Source: Aurifilum marmelostoma (taxonomy: Eukaryota; Ascomycota; Sordariomycetes; Diaporthales; Cryphonectriaceae). From it: a DNA stretch of 64,000 nt. This document shows, in pieces, positions 12,809 through 24,390 of the stretch (position 1 is its first letter; each line of letters opens with the position of its first letter). The notes beneath the pieces are model-generated. The model did not search any database. It saw only the letters and a list, made by a program, of their open reading frames with translations, and was not told where the DNA came from. The position numbers were made by a program, and so were the translations under genes. The DNA lies in assembly GCA_027559495.1 (NCBI GenBank), contig JAMXSV010000028.1, positions 1,054,001 to 1,118,000 of the forward strand, written 5' to 3'.

Positions 12809-14085
12809 TCACAGCTCATCCAGCGCCCGTAAAGCCTCATCTCCAGCCGACGAAGCCCTCCTATCTCGACTGAATGTAAACAAAGGCATGGTGCCGTTCT
12901 CCTCCTCTCTCTCTTCTATTGCGTTCTGAGCCTTGCTCAGCCCTGCCCCCCCGAGGCTGGTGTGTTCCAGCTTCACCTTGGCAGCCACGGCATCCTCCTT
13001 GAGCTCCCCGACAGCCACCTCGATCTCGGGCGCGTACGCCCTCGCGCCCCAGTACAGAACCAGCAGCACCAGTCCGAGTCCCAGCAGGACACCCCATACT
13101 ATGCGCATGCCGCGCCGCGCGTTCTCCCAGCTCTGCGCCCAGGCGCGCTCCCACCGCTCCACCCGCCGCTTTACGGCGTCGACCCGTCTGCTGAGTGCCT
13201 CGATACGCTCCCGCGCACCGTGCACGCGGTCTTGTAGCGCCTGCACCCGCTCCTGCTGCTCGCTGAAGTCGCCGAATGCGTCGAGCTGCGACTGTGCCTC
13301 GGTCAGCACCGAGTGTGACTCGGTGATGAAGCCCGCGCTCGTGGCGCTCGATGCCTCAGCCAGGTCCTTGAGGGCCACAATGGTGTTCTGGAGGGTGGTG
13401 AGCTTCTGAAGGACGGTGTAGTAGGCCTCGTCGAGGCGGCGGGTGGTTGTGGTCGAAAAAGTGGTCAGGTCGACCAGAGAATTCCTGAGGCCACTAGACA
13501 TTTATCGATCAGTATTGTTAGCTTGCTAGCTTGTTCAACTCGAGAGAAAATCAAGATAAAGAGTTTATTCGAGAGAAGGAGAGGAGCAGTGTGGCAAGGG
13601 GTTTGAACATACGCTGTCCTCGCCTCGGCCTTGATTCGTTCCTTCTGCAGCAGCTCCTCCCTGCTCTCCCTGCTCAAGGCGGTCCCGGGCGGTGCGACAC
13701 CATCGACCATGCCGGAGACAAGCGTGCTCCCTCTCCTGCTCTGGTCTGGGCTCGGACTCCCTGATATGATGCCGTCGGACCGTGGCACCTCGAGTGAGCC
13801 TCTGGGGGCCACATTCTGGAGCTGGGGCGCCGCCGACTGCGGTACCGTCATGTTTCCGTGGCGCGCATCACGACTCCTGTCCCTCCTGTGGAGCGACGAG
13901 GAGATATGCCCTGTGATGTGGTGGTGATGGTGCGACGAGTGCGTAGTATGGCCGTGTTTGGACGAAGAAGAGGACGTCGTCCCGGGCAGTCGCTCCGTGA
14001 TGGAGCGGGTGACTTGGTGCCGCGCACGAGTCGGTGACCGCCCAGCCCTCGCCGTCGGTAAGGGGTTAGCCGCGCCGCCGGACAT
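12809..14085 (-). CDS. Coiled-coil protein with C-terminal membrane segment, unknown function
   Basis: Two exons (14085-13613 and 13493-12809) joined over a 119-nt intron (GTATGT..CTAG, branch CTAAC, phase 2) give 385 residues. Residues 1-150 are disordered, rich in Ser, Arg and His with a poly-His patch. A long amphipathic helical region follows (about 155-285) with heptad-like Leu, Val and Ala spacing, rich in Arg and Glu. Next is one strongly hydrophobic segment (IVWGVLLGLGLVLLVLYW) and then a polar tail. This arrangement suits a single-pass protein with a cytosolic coiled coil, such as a tether or SNARE-like adaptor. I do not recognise the family. The start is the first in-frame ATG after an upstream stretch that is open but lacks ATG, so a further upstream exon is possible. 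Confidence 0.75.
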
Positions 14086-14935
14086 CTGTGCGAAGCGGCT
14101 AGCCGCACTTTGTGCCGTCGTGGATTGTTTTTTCTGGCGTCCCGGGTTGGTCGTACTCGAAACGATCAAAGAGGATCGTTTGTTCTTTGTCAGCGGAAGG
14201 CTAGACTGCTGTGTTGTGTGCAAGAGAAAGAGCGTCACATGCCGCGGTCAAGACCACCTAGGGATTGGGTTATTTCTGCAGGGGCCCCTGCTCATCTCAT
14301 CTAGGGCCTAGGGGGCTTGCAATTTGCGGGTACTGACATGCGCCTTCATGGCGCCGGGATATGTGTGTCTTGTCAGAGGGAAAACTCCCAGCATGTTATT
14401 GGCCTGTCAAAGGTGCATTTTGAATAAAGATGCCGCGACCTATATTGTACTCTATGCCCCATGTGCTACGGTTGCGCAAGTCGCAAACATGGGTAGCCTA
14501 ATACAGCCTCCGGCCTGTCTCTGCAACCAGTTTCTTATTGAGCGCTCAATCGCCCGCTTTTGATCTGCTGCGTGTCACCGGCCCGTGAGTAAGGCTCAGG
14601 TAGGTTCTTCAAACCGGAATTTGCACGACGACCGCTGCTACGTCGCAGTGCCAGTTCAGCTAGACCGAGCTAGATGTAGTATCTCGGCCCCCAGGCCGGA
14701 GCGGTGTAGATGTCTCATCGTACGCGCCCGTCTAGGTTATGCATGGAACATTGGTCCCTCCACGGGATGTCAGGTGATGCCATGACACAGCGGCCAGCCA
14801 GCCAGCCAGACGGCCAGACAGACTGCACACTGCAGCAGGCCATCTTTTCCCATTGACATCCGTCTGTGGCGGTCTCTGTCTTCCGACGCAGGTATCCTTG
14901 AACACCAAGAATGACACCCGCCCACAAGGCTGTGC
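14086..14935. other. Intergenic region, no supported gene
   Basis: This 850-base stretch is the upstream region of the coiled-coil gene and the downstream region of cgr1. It contains a short CCAG/CAGA repeat at about 14791-14825. No motif-bearing ORF or RNA gene was seen. Confidence 0.55.
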
Positions 14936-15527
14936 TCAGGAGTTCAGGAGCTTGTTCCTCTTCTCCTTCCTCTTGAGCCTTTCGACGCGTTTTTTGTGCA
15001 TCTTGGCCGCCATCTTCTCGTACCTCTCCTTCTCCTCCTTAGCCACGCGCTTTTCCTTGATTTGTGTGATGCGCCTCTGCATGTACCAAAATAGACACGG
15101 GTCAGTCGGGGTGCGGATGCGTGTAATGCTTATCGCTCGTAGCGGACGCACCTGTCTCTCGGCCTCCTTCTCATCCTTCATCTCCTTCTCCTTGGCCTTC
15201 ATCGCCGCCAGCGCGACCCTTTCTTTCGCGCGCTTCTCGTACGAGGTAAGACCCGACGCGGGCCGGAAAGCCCTCTTGGGCGCGTGCCATTGTTTGCCTG
15301 TGTCGGTGCCGCCGAAAAAATATCAGAGAAGAAGCACAACCTCTGTTTGGGGGGGGGGTTGGGGTTGCATGCATAGCGTATGCAAAGGCTTATGGCTGGC
15401 CTTTCTCGGGGCAAAACAGCGTACCATTCTTCCTCATGCCTAGAGACTTGGGCGCTGCCACAGCAGCAGCAGCATTGGGGGTTGTGGCCGCAGGCTTCGC
15501 GGCGGGCTCGCCGACGGTCGCAGACAT
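14936..15527 (-). CDS. cgr1: rRNA-processing protein Cgr1
   Basis: Three exons (15527-15425, 15297-15152, 15076-14936) with introns of 127 and 75 nt give a 129-residue protein, the usual size. An Ala/Pro-rich start leads into GMRKNGKQWHAPKRAFR, the Cgr1 core, and then a very basic charged helix ending MHKKRVERLKRKEKRNKLLNS, the hallmark C-terminus of the family. The two splice joins (Asn-Gly and Gln-Arg) are both canonical and keep frame. Cgr1 acts in the nucleolus in processing of 27S pre-rRNA toward 5.8S and 25S rRNA for the 60S subunit. The start ATG opens MSATVGEPAAKPA, as expected for sordariomycete Cgr1. Very likely correct. Confidence 0.94.
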
Positions 15528-18500
15528 CTTCACGAGGCGGGAAGCGAGATGAGGGGGTGTCGACACTCTCTGAGGCTTTCGTCTGGAAAGTTTGCGCTTG
15601 CCTCTCCTGCAGATACGAAATGCAGGTCGAGTTCGTCGGGCGGCGGCGGTGGTGGTGGTGGCTGGTAGTAGGGATGATCGATGTCGGAAGTTTTATTGCA
15701 AGCAAGTGTTGAGGTGCCTTCTTTTCTGACGCTGATTTTTTTTTTTTTTTTTTTTACCTTCCCTCCCCCTCTGGCCAGGTTCTACAGTACTTACATGGTA
15801 GGACTCAAGCTTTGGCTCGTCCCGCGCAGGGACTAGGGGGGGCCTTGGCTTTAGTGGTCAGCACCTCCAGGGCTGCCCCACGCCTGACCCGCGTTTGTCA
15901 ATTTAATCTGGCATGTGTAAGAATTTGAATCTCGGTCGTAAATTGGCAGAAAGCAATGCAGTCAAGACAGTCAAATCTTGAATCAGGTTTTTCGGTAAGC
16001 ATGACAAGCATCAGGTTTCATTCATTTGCATATTTGGTACCAGGTGTTGAAAGGAGGTTATATGTTTCATGCTACTCAATCCTGTTTGGAATACATGTGT
16101 TGCTGCCCTGGACATGGCATGACATCCTCTCTCCCTTGGCAATGCGACCACGAGAGAAACGAAAGGAAAAGAAGAATAGAAAATCAAGCCAAAAAACAAA
16201 AAAAAAAAAAAAAAAGAGCCTTGGTCAAAACAGCAAGGGGGTCGTCGCATAAGATGGCCAAATTAACTTGACATGTTTTGCCGTCCGCACAGTCCTGCTG
16301 TAGGGCTGACTGGGTATGCGTGATATTTTCCGAACCTTCTTCCTCCCATCCACTGCATGATGGAGGGAGAGTTCTACAGTTTTAATTTGACAGCCGGGAC
16401 GGTGATGGGGGAAAAAAAAAAAGGAAAAAGAAGAAAAAAAAGGTCGACAAAATCTCAGCCCTGCCGCGGAGACTTACAAAGCACCTACCTGTCTGCTGTT
16501 GCTAGTATCATTTCGCGCCCACAGGGTCCGTCGACCTGGCTCGGGAATGACAACAAGCACTAGACGAGTGCAGGCTTCGCGACCAAAAGAATGCCGTGTA
16601 ATGCGTGGACAATCTTTTTCTGAATCAATCAAATTCGCGCGCCCCCGTTAATATCCAGTCACTCATTCATGCCTCGAGACCCTGAATTTCGGCCGAGGGC
16701 GGGCAAGGAATGACGCTGCGACGTTGGTGTCTTGGATTCTCCACAGGCGGCTCGGTCGGAGATGGATATCAACGCCTTCCCGAAGTGCGCGAGTGGGCGC
16801 GAGTTACGGTTCGCCTGGCGGGCCACAGGTCTGCTCTGGTTTCGCCCTGGGAGAGCTCAGGAATTCCACATACATACATATGAGGGAGACAAGAGTGAGT
16901 GTGCGTGCGTGGCAGTGGCGATTATACCTAATCCAACGGCGGGCGGGCGGGCGCCCCGGGGTTTGCTGCTTTTCTCTTCCTCTTTTGAACGTGGCTTGGG
17001 TGAGATAGGATTCACCTTGCATGCAGGAACTGGTCACTGGGCACGCATGGGGCGATTGCCTTTTTCCTTTCCTTTCTCTCTCTTTTTCTTCACCCTTCCC
17101 CAGGCAGACCTTGGCGCTGCCGAGCACCAGTGCCCAGGATGCTCGGATCCACGGGTCGTGTGTGTGAAGGAGGAGGGAGGGCTGACGGTCTGACACATGA
17201 GCCCACTCCTTACCAGCAACAGATTGGAACCCTGAGCCCTCAGGGTCCTTGCTGGTGAAGATGGATACAACATACACAGCACACCAATCTCCGTCAGTCC
17301 AACTTTCTCGGGTCAACGACGGGACGAATAGGAATATGTGTAACAGCAATTGGACGCGCAATCAACTTGCGATGTTGCTTTTGGTCAGCATACTTACACA
17401 GCTACCTTCTAGAAGGATGAGCTGTAGTAGCAATCACCACCACCTTCTGGAAAGGGAACGCTTCGAGACGCTGGACCAGAATAGACAGGCGGGTTTGATC
17501 GCTGGCAGTAGTAGGAGACTTGTCGGTTCAAGGTGTGCAACCGACTCGTAACTTTTACTTTTTTGTCCGTCTTCTTTTTCTGCCCCCCCCCCCCCCTTCT
17601 TCCGGTAGACAAGCAGATGTTGTACCCGAGACAAGCCGGGCAGCCCCCCCAGGCGTGCCCTGATAAGTCGTAGTGCCATGCGGGCACTGTCAATGCTCAG
17701 GCGACAAGGACGCCTTTCTTTAAGCTGACTGGCCAGGACCTACCCCATCAATCCCCATCCTAGTGCTGTAGCCTGCAGGCCAATCTGCAAGCCATCCTTG
17801 GTGTCACTGCAGGCTTAAGGGAGGATGAAGGCGGCCGCCGATCTCGAGAGACCAGCCCTTTTTCTTTTTTCTTCTCTATCTCAAGGTCGACGGGGAGCTG
17901 AGAGCCCTTGCATAAGATAACTTAAAAAGTTGTACCAATTCTTCGAGGATGATAATGGTGTGCGCCAGCAAAAGCTAATGACAGGACGTTTTGCGGTAGG
18001 CCCGAGTAGTCTGAGGAGTCGGGCTTGATACTGTCCGTAAAAGGGTGTGCAGCATTGTCACCTTTGACCCTTTGCTCTCTGTTTCTTTTTCGTTTTTCTC
18101 CTTCCATTGATCTTTTCTTCTTCTCACTTGTTCCAGAAGCGAACTGAAATTGTGACAGGAAGAGAGATCAGCCTTAGACATCAGTGGGGAGGAGCGTCGC
18201 TTCGGCATAAACAATGGACGGGATTGAAACACATAGAAGAGACTCGGCCTGGGCGCCGAAACCCCTAGCCTCGTTAGAACAAAGAGAATTTGATCCGTTC
18301 GGTGAGCTGGCTGCACAGAAGGTTTGGCTAGCCTGCCCTGCCAGCCAGCAACTTGTGCTCCTCTACGGCGCGGCGCGGACTTGCTCGCTGCGTCTGGCGG
18401 TGCACAGTCGTTGTCGCTGCGGACTGACGCAGGCGGTAGAAGGCGCTGGTTTCATGTGATTCACCAGTCCTGTCTATAGTGTCTGTTCTGTCCATGGTCG

Positions 18501-21500
18501 TCAAGAAACTCCTCGCCTGATTGTACGGCCACTCTTGTGGGCGAATGTGCGAGGGACGATGTCGATCGGGCTGATCTCCCTCAGTCCTGAGAATAAGCGA
18601 GGGGAAGCAGTTCCCTGACCTGCCTGACCTTTCTCCCTGTGATGCGATTTGTCCCCAATGTGACCATGGACGGCGATCATGTACATACCACAAGCAAGAG
18701 TAGGGGAATGAAGACAAACCCCCCCCCTCCAAGTCGTCGCTGCTGGTTCATCTGCCCTGAATGGGCTGAGACGGCTACGGATTTGGGAAGGAGTGAGTTG
18801 ACAAGGTCAAGGGGTTCTTGGCGTGGGGTCTTGGTTCAGAAAGTACCACAGTACTATCACTACTACCAGGTACTACAGTACAAATCTCAGAGGTACTGGA
18901 AAGGCCACTTCGCCTCCCTTCGCGCAAAGGTCAAAGGAAAAGAAGGAAGGAGAGAGAAGGAAGGGAGAAACAAAAAAAAAAAAAAACGGCCGAGGTTTCG
19001 CTCTGGCAAATAGCCATTCCTCTGAGAAAATCACCTGCCCACATACCCGCCAATTCCTGCCTCGAGTTGGTCTGGGAGGGGGGAGACAAGGTCATCACCA
19101 CCATCTCTTTTGATCGTCAAGCCGTCCCCTGGTGGCCCGTAGGATTCGTGATCACGAATAGCGGGCTGGCGGGGTACCATAACACCATAACAGCGCTGGA
19201 TGCGACGGTATCCACTGTGCCTTGCATCTGGGATCTGGCACAGGCGAATGAGACGCGCCCTGTTCCTGGACGGATCCAGGGCCTGGGTAAGTTAAAGCGG
19301 TACGTACGGATGCAAGGTGTGTGTCGGATTCGTAACTTGTGTGTGTGTACTGTTGTGTGTAGTATGCATCTAGAGCCCGCAGGCCGCAGACCGCCATTGT
19401 GGCCACCTCGGCCGCCGTGGCAACAACATGATCATCACAATCAATCACCGCTTCCACAGGTGTTGTTTTCGTCTTCTTATGTTTGTCTCCTCAGAGTACT
19501 CGATCGAAAGGAGAGGGGGGGAGGAAGAGAGAGATGCTGAGAACGTTCTCAATCTCGCTGAAGCCCATCGTGAACACGAAGACCGTATCTGGATGGATCC
19601 CGAGGGTCTCAAATTGGCACCTCGGAAAGCTGGGAGGGCAAGGACCAACACTTTGTCTCGTAAGCCTGAGGCGTGGGCCTGGCTTTCAATTTGGCAGGGA
19701 TCCATGTCTATACCGTACTCCACGATCTTATGGGGCATCTCATTTTCAGACTGTCATGTGGGGTTTGACCTGCAGGAAAGCATGCTCGATTCTGCAGGCC
19801 CTGGCTGCTTGATATGGCGCACCTCAATTTACGGGGGTCTGGAGGTGCTGGGGGCAGTCTAGTCCCTCACAGGCCTGTTGTGAAAAGGTGGTGGCGAGGA
19901 CTGCGGAGAGATATGCACTATCTACCACCTTACTATGTACGACCTCAAGGTTGCTATTGTATTACTCGCTCAAACTATCATTTGCGAAGGGGTTTGTATA
20001 CAGTACTCGTGTTGTTGTCAACGCGTCCTTGTACAACACATTCGCTGTCCAGCCCAGGAGCATGACAGCAACACCTCTTGTCCATCAAATCCTGCCCTTG
20101 AATCTGGGCTCATCTTTCAGTAATAAGAGCAATAACTCCTGTGGCCCCCCCCCCCCCGGGAGCTGGTCTCGTCTGTCTTATAGAACCCCATCATGATTGC
20201 TCATGACCTCCTAGCACCGGTTCCTGTATTGTAGATTCAGAAAAAGATCCGACAATACTGTAACCCCATCCGGCCAAGGTCTAGGGATGGCACGCCACGA
20301 ACCCAACGTCCACACCCTTTCAGTGCATACCATAGCGTGCATAGGTACTGGATAGTGGCCACTAAGAGAAGTGAGGTACCGCCTTAACGAGGACCCACCC
20401 TGCGCTGCAGACCCATGCCTTCCAGGCCCTGCTGCGCTGGGGGAGACCCGTGCGTGTTTTCCCTCACACACCCCAACTCGCTCACGCACATTGGCCCACC
20501 ACCAACCCACCCGCCCACTCTCGCCCAGAGTCCCACCCAGGTTCTGCCAAGGCCCCCCCCCCTCCCTCCTCCTTCTGCTTGCTTGCTGCTGCTGTGGGCT
20601 ACCAACCACACACCCGCAAACTCGGGCGAGCGGCATTCACTTTCCCAACTCCTTCGCTCCTCGTCCGCCTCTCTTTTTCTCACCACCACCACCAAACCAC
20701 CACCACCACCACCACCACCACCGTCTTCACCGTCCTCCCTCCACACCGTCACCGCACTACTCTGGTTCAATTCCAGTAAGAAATCTTACATTGATTTCCT
20801 GCTTGGTTTTGACCGTCCATTCCTTTGAACCACCTCCCCCCATTTCACTTTATTTTTCATTCTTCATCTACCTTGAAACCTCAGACGAAGCAAAGCGTTG
20901 CCTTAATCCCTCCTTGTACAGTACGCAATCGCTTTGCCTCGCCAACGGAAACTCTGGGAAGACCGCGAGACTACGAGCACGATCAAGATTCGGAATCATC
21001 ACTTGTCTGTCTATCTGTCACCTGGCCGTCATCTCACCAGAGTGTTGAAGGACAGCATTACTGTGATCGGACGAGGTACGACCTGAATGCACACAACAGC
21101 GGAAGGCAAACCCCCCTTATCATCACGATCGATCGGCGGCCCTGTCAGGGCTGGACGACCATTTTGTTTGCCACATCTCTCTTTCTTCGTCTCTCGCGTT
21201 TGTCCTCTTTGGGCTTGCCGTTGCGACGAGTATCAGACGAAGATACGAGACCGGGCTGACATTGATTCCGCGCACTCCACAGACAAGGCTCAAGCAGCAT
21301 AATCGTCCAATCTACACAGTCCAAGAAACTCTAAACGTACTCCAGATCTTGTCCGACCCGCCTAAAAACAGTCCATACTCTGGAGATTCCTGGCTGTGGA
21401 GGTGAACAAGGAACAAAAAAAAAACATTTCAAATCAAAGCAGACACACACACACTCGTTACTCCATGTCACCACTGGTGAGCTAGTCATCGACACCCTCT

Positions 21501-21525
21501 GGCTGCAGCGCGGCCCTTTGGAAAG
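15528..21525. other. 6-kb gene-poor stretch upstream of the Ser/Pro-rich gene
   Basis: No gene could be supported across this long interval. It holds a T-run near 15738-15760, A-runs near 16196-16215 and 18970-18986, a run of 14 C at 17583-17596, GTAC-rich sequence near 18840-18900, and a (CCA)n tract near 20688-20722. The final ~1 kb (about 20500-21525) is CT-rich with donor- and acceptor-like sites, suiting the promoter and a long, perhaps spliced, 5' UTR of the plus-strand gene at 21526. ORFs of 100-240 codons here are low-complexity and lack motifs. Confidence 0.5.
17583..17596. repeat. C14 homopolymer
   Basis: This uninterrupted run of 14 C is one of several long G/C homopolymers in intergenic DNA of the window (others at 1811-1824, 29475-29491, 56568-56580 and 60135-60148). 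Such runs are prone to replication slippage and sequencing error. Confidence 0.9.
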
Positions 21526-24390
21526 ATGGCAGCAACCGTTGTGCCCGACATGCCCCGCGAGGGTCGTGTTCACAATCCACGCCACCTCTCGCTTCCCATC
21601 GGCGGTTTGGGAATTCTGGGAGAACCTCTCGAGACGACAGCTTCCTCAAGCCCGCCGCCGAACCCGCCCTTCGTCTTCCCATCGAGGCCAATGTCCACGT
21701 CTACGCCCCGGACCAACGGTCGACGCCCAAGGTCAGTGGTTGAGCTATCCTCACAACCTCTGGCCGCGAGCGGGAAGAGCAGCTCAAGACCGCTCGGCTC
21801 GCCCGACCTACCGGCTTTCTCTTTCAATCCCGGTGCAAACCTCACTCCGAAACCATCCACGTTAGCGAACGATGACTACCTCAGTCCACCTCGGTCTCCC
21901 AAGTCGTCTCCGCGGCTCTCTCCTGCGAGAGCAGGGCATGGTCACAAGCGTGGGGGCAGTGAGTTCGTAGGTGGTGAATATCGCTCTGGAAATGCGAGGA
22001 TCGAGGTTCTCGACATTAGTCCGACGAGATCAGACAGCGCCTTGACGTCGCCACAATCCGAGCCGCCTCGACGAGGCCCCGCCCATCGCCATGCGCATCG
22101 GCGGTCTGCCGCCATGTCCAGCCACGACCTCAACAGCGTGCTGGGTCTCAACTTGCCGAAGAACCCGGGAGAGGTCTCTCGGGGCAACAGTGCGCCGTCA
22201 AGTCCATCTGGTCCGGAACTCAACAAGCACTTCTCATTCCCGTTATTGCGTCCCGCGGACGTGCAGCAGCAGGTAGAAAAGCCCATCGAGCAGATTTCCA
22301 GCGAAGTAGCCCCGGATGAAGTCGAGACATCGCCCATCACGCCAAATGAGCCCGTCTCGGCCGAGAGGAAGTCGTTTGGCAAGGCCAGGGTTGGATTTTC
22401 GGACACTCTCGAGTTCATCCCTAGGCCGCTCTCCTTGGTGTCCAGCGATGCCTCTAGTACTGCGACAGTGCGACCTGGCCACTCCGTTTCCGGCAGCATC
22501 TCGTCCATCATCTCTATTTCCAACTCGGTCATCTTCGAGGAGTGCGCCTCGCCTTTGGAATCAACTTCGTACCAGGCTGGATCGGATTGCTCCAGACCCA
22601 GCACGGCTGGTGCGGTTCTCGACCGGACACAGAGCCAGGCCGAGCAAGGCTCGGATGCCAACCCCAAGAGACGAGGCTCCATGCCTTTACTGATGGATTT
22701 CTCAATGCCTGCTCCCGACGTCTCCTCAGCAGATCCTAGCCCGACCAAACCCTCCAAGAAATGGTCGTTCTTCGGCTTGGAGCATCTGTCTGCCTCAAGC
22801 TCACCTTCGAAATCCCGTCCTTCCAGTCTGAGCTCTGGTGAGGCCTCGAGGGATACCGACCTGGACTCTCCCCTTCCCGAATATCGAAAAGATGTGGCGA
22901 CCGAAGCACCTCGAGTTCCTGCGTCGAAGGCAGCCAAGAAGTCCGGCAAGAAGCAGAGAAGAGTCAAGAAGTGGGCCGGATCGATTCTCACCAGGCCTAA
23001 AGAACATAGCGGAAAGGGCAAAAAGACTCTGCGCCGTGGACCAACTCCGCCTCCCCCACGGCATAGTTCCGACGAGGAGGAGGACAATGTGTCCGACTCT
23101 GTTGACACCAAGAGCGAGCCCTCCATGCCCACTGTGATGATCACAGAACTCGACGATCGGGATCAGGAGGGCGCGGAAGCGTGGAAGCCGCCCAGGCCCT
23201 TTACAGAAGATGACACCTCGTTTCCCATGATTGATCTTGATGCCGCCTTGGGCCCTTTCAACACTCCCCTACCCCGCAACGCCGAGTGGGAAGCTGCTCA
23301 AAAGGCCGGTGGCCTGATGAAGCGGCAACTGCATAGTGCTGCTGGAATGAGTCGATTCTCCGGAGTAGGCATGCATTACACCCATCATCAGCGAGCCCAA
23401 AGCTCGCCTGAGATGCCACCATTCGAGTTCCGCCGCGGCATGAACAGATTCGGAAGCAGCTCTACGATGGCGGACGTGTTCGAGGAGGATGAGGAGGGTG
23501 ACTCGGATGACGGCAAGGATAGTGGATCGTCCACTCCTCAGCCCGAATCGGCCGACATAAGGGACAGTGAGGCCTCAAGCATGTGTGGTCCTTTCTCAGC
23601 GCGCGCTTCTGCCGAGAAATTGACAGAAAGCGACGCGACGCCCGTGGCGAAACGGAGGGCCAGCGAGCCGGAGGACAGCAAGCCGCAGCGGACAGCCAGC
23701 ATGAAGTCTATGACTTCTTCGAACTCGCTTCAGGGCCAAGTAATTGAGGAAGAGGAGGTCTCTTCTCCGTCGTTCAGAACGCCGGAATTCGGCGGGCCAC
23801 CGCAGCAGAGATTCATTACGGTTCCCGACTCGCCAATGTCCTCACCGGTCAGCCCCAGGGCTCCATTGGAGAGCAGCTCCTCGCAGCACACAACGTCGTC
23901 CTCGCTGGCTCCAATCAGCCCCTACTCGACCACAGCCTCGTCCTTCCCATCCCCTCGATCGCCCCTCTACGATGGCAATATCATCTCCACAGCTCCATCT
24001 TCAGTTACGGACGACAGCTTCCAGTCGCTCCTCATGGGCGAGCCAGGACCTGAAGTGAGGAAATCACTTGATGTCCCCTCACTTGCCAGCAGCCACTCGA
24101 CGCAACCCAGAGAGAACTTGTTTGCTCAGCAGGCGGCTCACCTGAGCCGCCCGCTGGCTCCCGGCGAACGGCCGGCATCATTCAGTATGATAGGCTTTGG
24201 TAGTCGAAGAGGCAGCCTAGCTAGCCTCAGCCGACTCATCAGCAGCTCCCATGGAGAACGGAGCAAACTTTCGTTGGAGGTTTCATTCACGGGTGACTCC
24301 GAGAAGAAGTCGAAAGAGAACAAGCCCAAGCGGCGGCTCAGCCGAATGATGCGGTTCTGGAAGAACAAAGAAGAGGACGCTCAGGCGTAG
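21526..24390 (+). CDS. Large Ser/Pro-rich disordered protein ('cell wall proline-rich protein'-like)
   Basis: A single uninterrupted frame encodes 954 residues dominated by Ser, Pro, Arg and Glu, with no signal peptide and no transmembrane segment. Short islands recall a conserved mould-specific family often labelled 'cell wall proline rich protein': NPPFVFPSRP and LPAFSFNPGA near the N-terminus, a HKRGGSEFVGG island, and a His/Arg island (HRHAHRRSAAMSSHDL) around residue 190. A basic Lys/Arg cluster lies near residues 470-505. The C-terminus is a basic amphipathic end (RRLSRMMRFWKN). Many SP, TP and RRxS sites suggest heavy phosphorylation. With no secretion signal the cell-wall label is doubtful; a cytoplasmic or cortical scaffold role is as likely. 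The start is the first ATG of the frame and opens the conserved N-terminus. Confidence 0.85.
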   Translation: MAATVVPDMPREGRVHNPRHLSLPIGGLGILGEPLETTASSSPPPNPPFVFPSRPMSTSTPRTNGRRPRSVVELSSQPLAASGKSSSRPLGSPDLPAFSFNPGANLTPKPSTLANDDYLSPPRSPKSSPRLSPARAGHGHKRGGSEFVGGEYRSGNARIEVLDISPTRSDSALTSPQSEPPRRGPAHRHAHRRSAAMSSHDLNSVLGLNLPKNPGEVSRGNSAPSSPSGPELNKHFSFPLLRPADVQQQVEKPIEQISSEVAPDEVETSPITPNEPVSAERKSFGKARVGFSDTLEFIPRPLSLVSSDASSTATVRPGHSVSGSISSIISISNSVIFEECASPLESTSYQAGSDCSRPSTAGAVLDRTQSQAEQGSDANPKRRGSMPLLMDFSMPAPDVSSADPSPTKPSKKWSFFGLEHLSASSSPSKSRPSSLSSGEASRDTDLDSPLPEYRKDVATEAPRVPASKAAKKSGKKQRRVKKWAGSILTRPKEHSGKGKKTLRRGPTPPPPRHSSDEEEDNVSDSVDTKSEPSMPTVMITELDDRDQEGAEAWKPPRPFTEDDTSFPMIDLDAALGPFNTPLPRNAEWEAAQKAGGLMKRQLHSAAGMSRFSGVGMHYTHHQRAQSSPEMPPFEFRRGMNRFGSSSTMADVFEEDEEGDSDDGKDSGSSTPQPESADIRDSEASSMCGPFSARASAEKLTESDATPVAKRRASEPEDSKPQRTASMKSMTSSNSLQGQVIEEEEVSSPSFRTPEFGGPPQQRFITVPDSPMSSPVSPRAPLESSSSQHTTSSSLAPISPYSTTASSFPSPRSPLYDGNIISTAPSSVTDDSFQSLLMGEPGPEVRKSLDVPSLASSHSTQPRENLFAQQAAHLSRPLAPGERPASFSMIGFGSRRGSLASLSRLISSSHGERSKLSLEVSFTGDSEKKSKENKPKRRLSRMMRFWKNKEEDAQA

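Noticed and set aside
16732..17361. Overlapping 153- and 185-codon ORFs on both strands
   Set aside because: Both frames are open at once in CT-rich DNA, and neither shows motifs, a signal peptide or typical codon use.
18818..19540. 240-codon plus-strand ORF
   Set aside because: It contains a Lys/Arg-rich stretch from a purine run and an A-rich tract; no domain, and the composition changes abruptly along its length.
19428..19862. 144-codon plus-strand ORF with a helix-like stretch (ENVLNLAEAHREHEDRIW)
   Set aside because: It is the most protein-like piece in the gene-poor interval, but the start is arbitrary, the rest is unconvincing and no exon partner was found.
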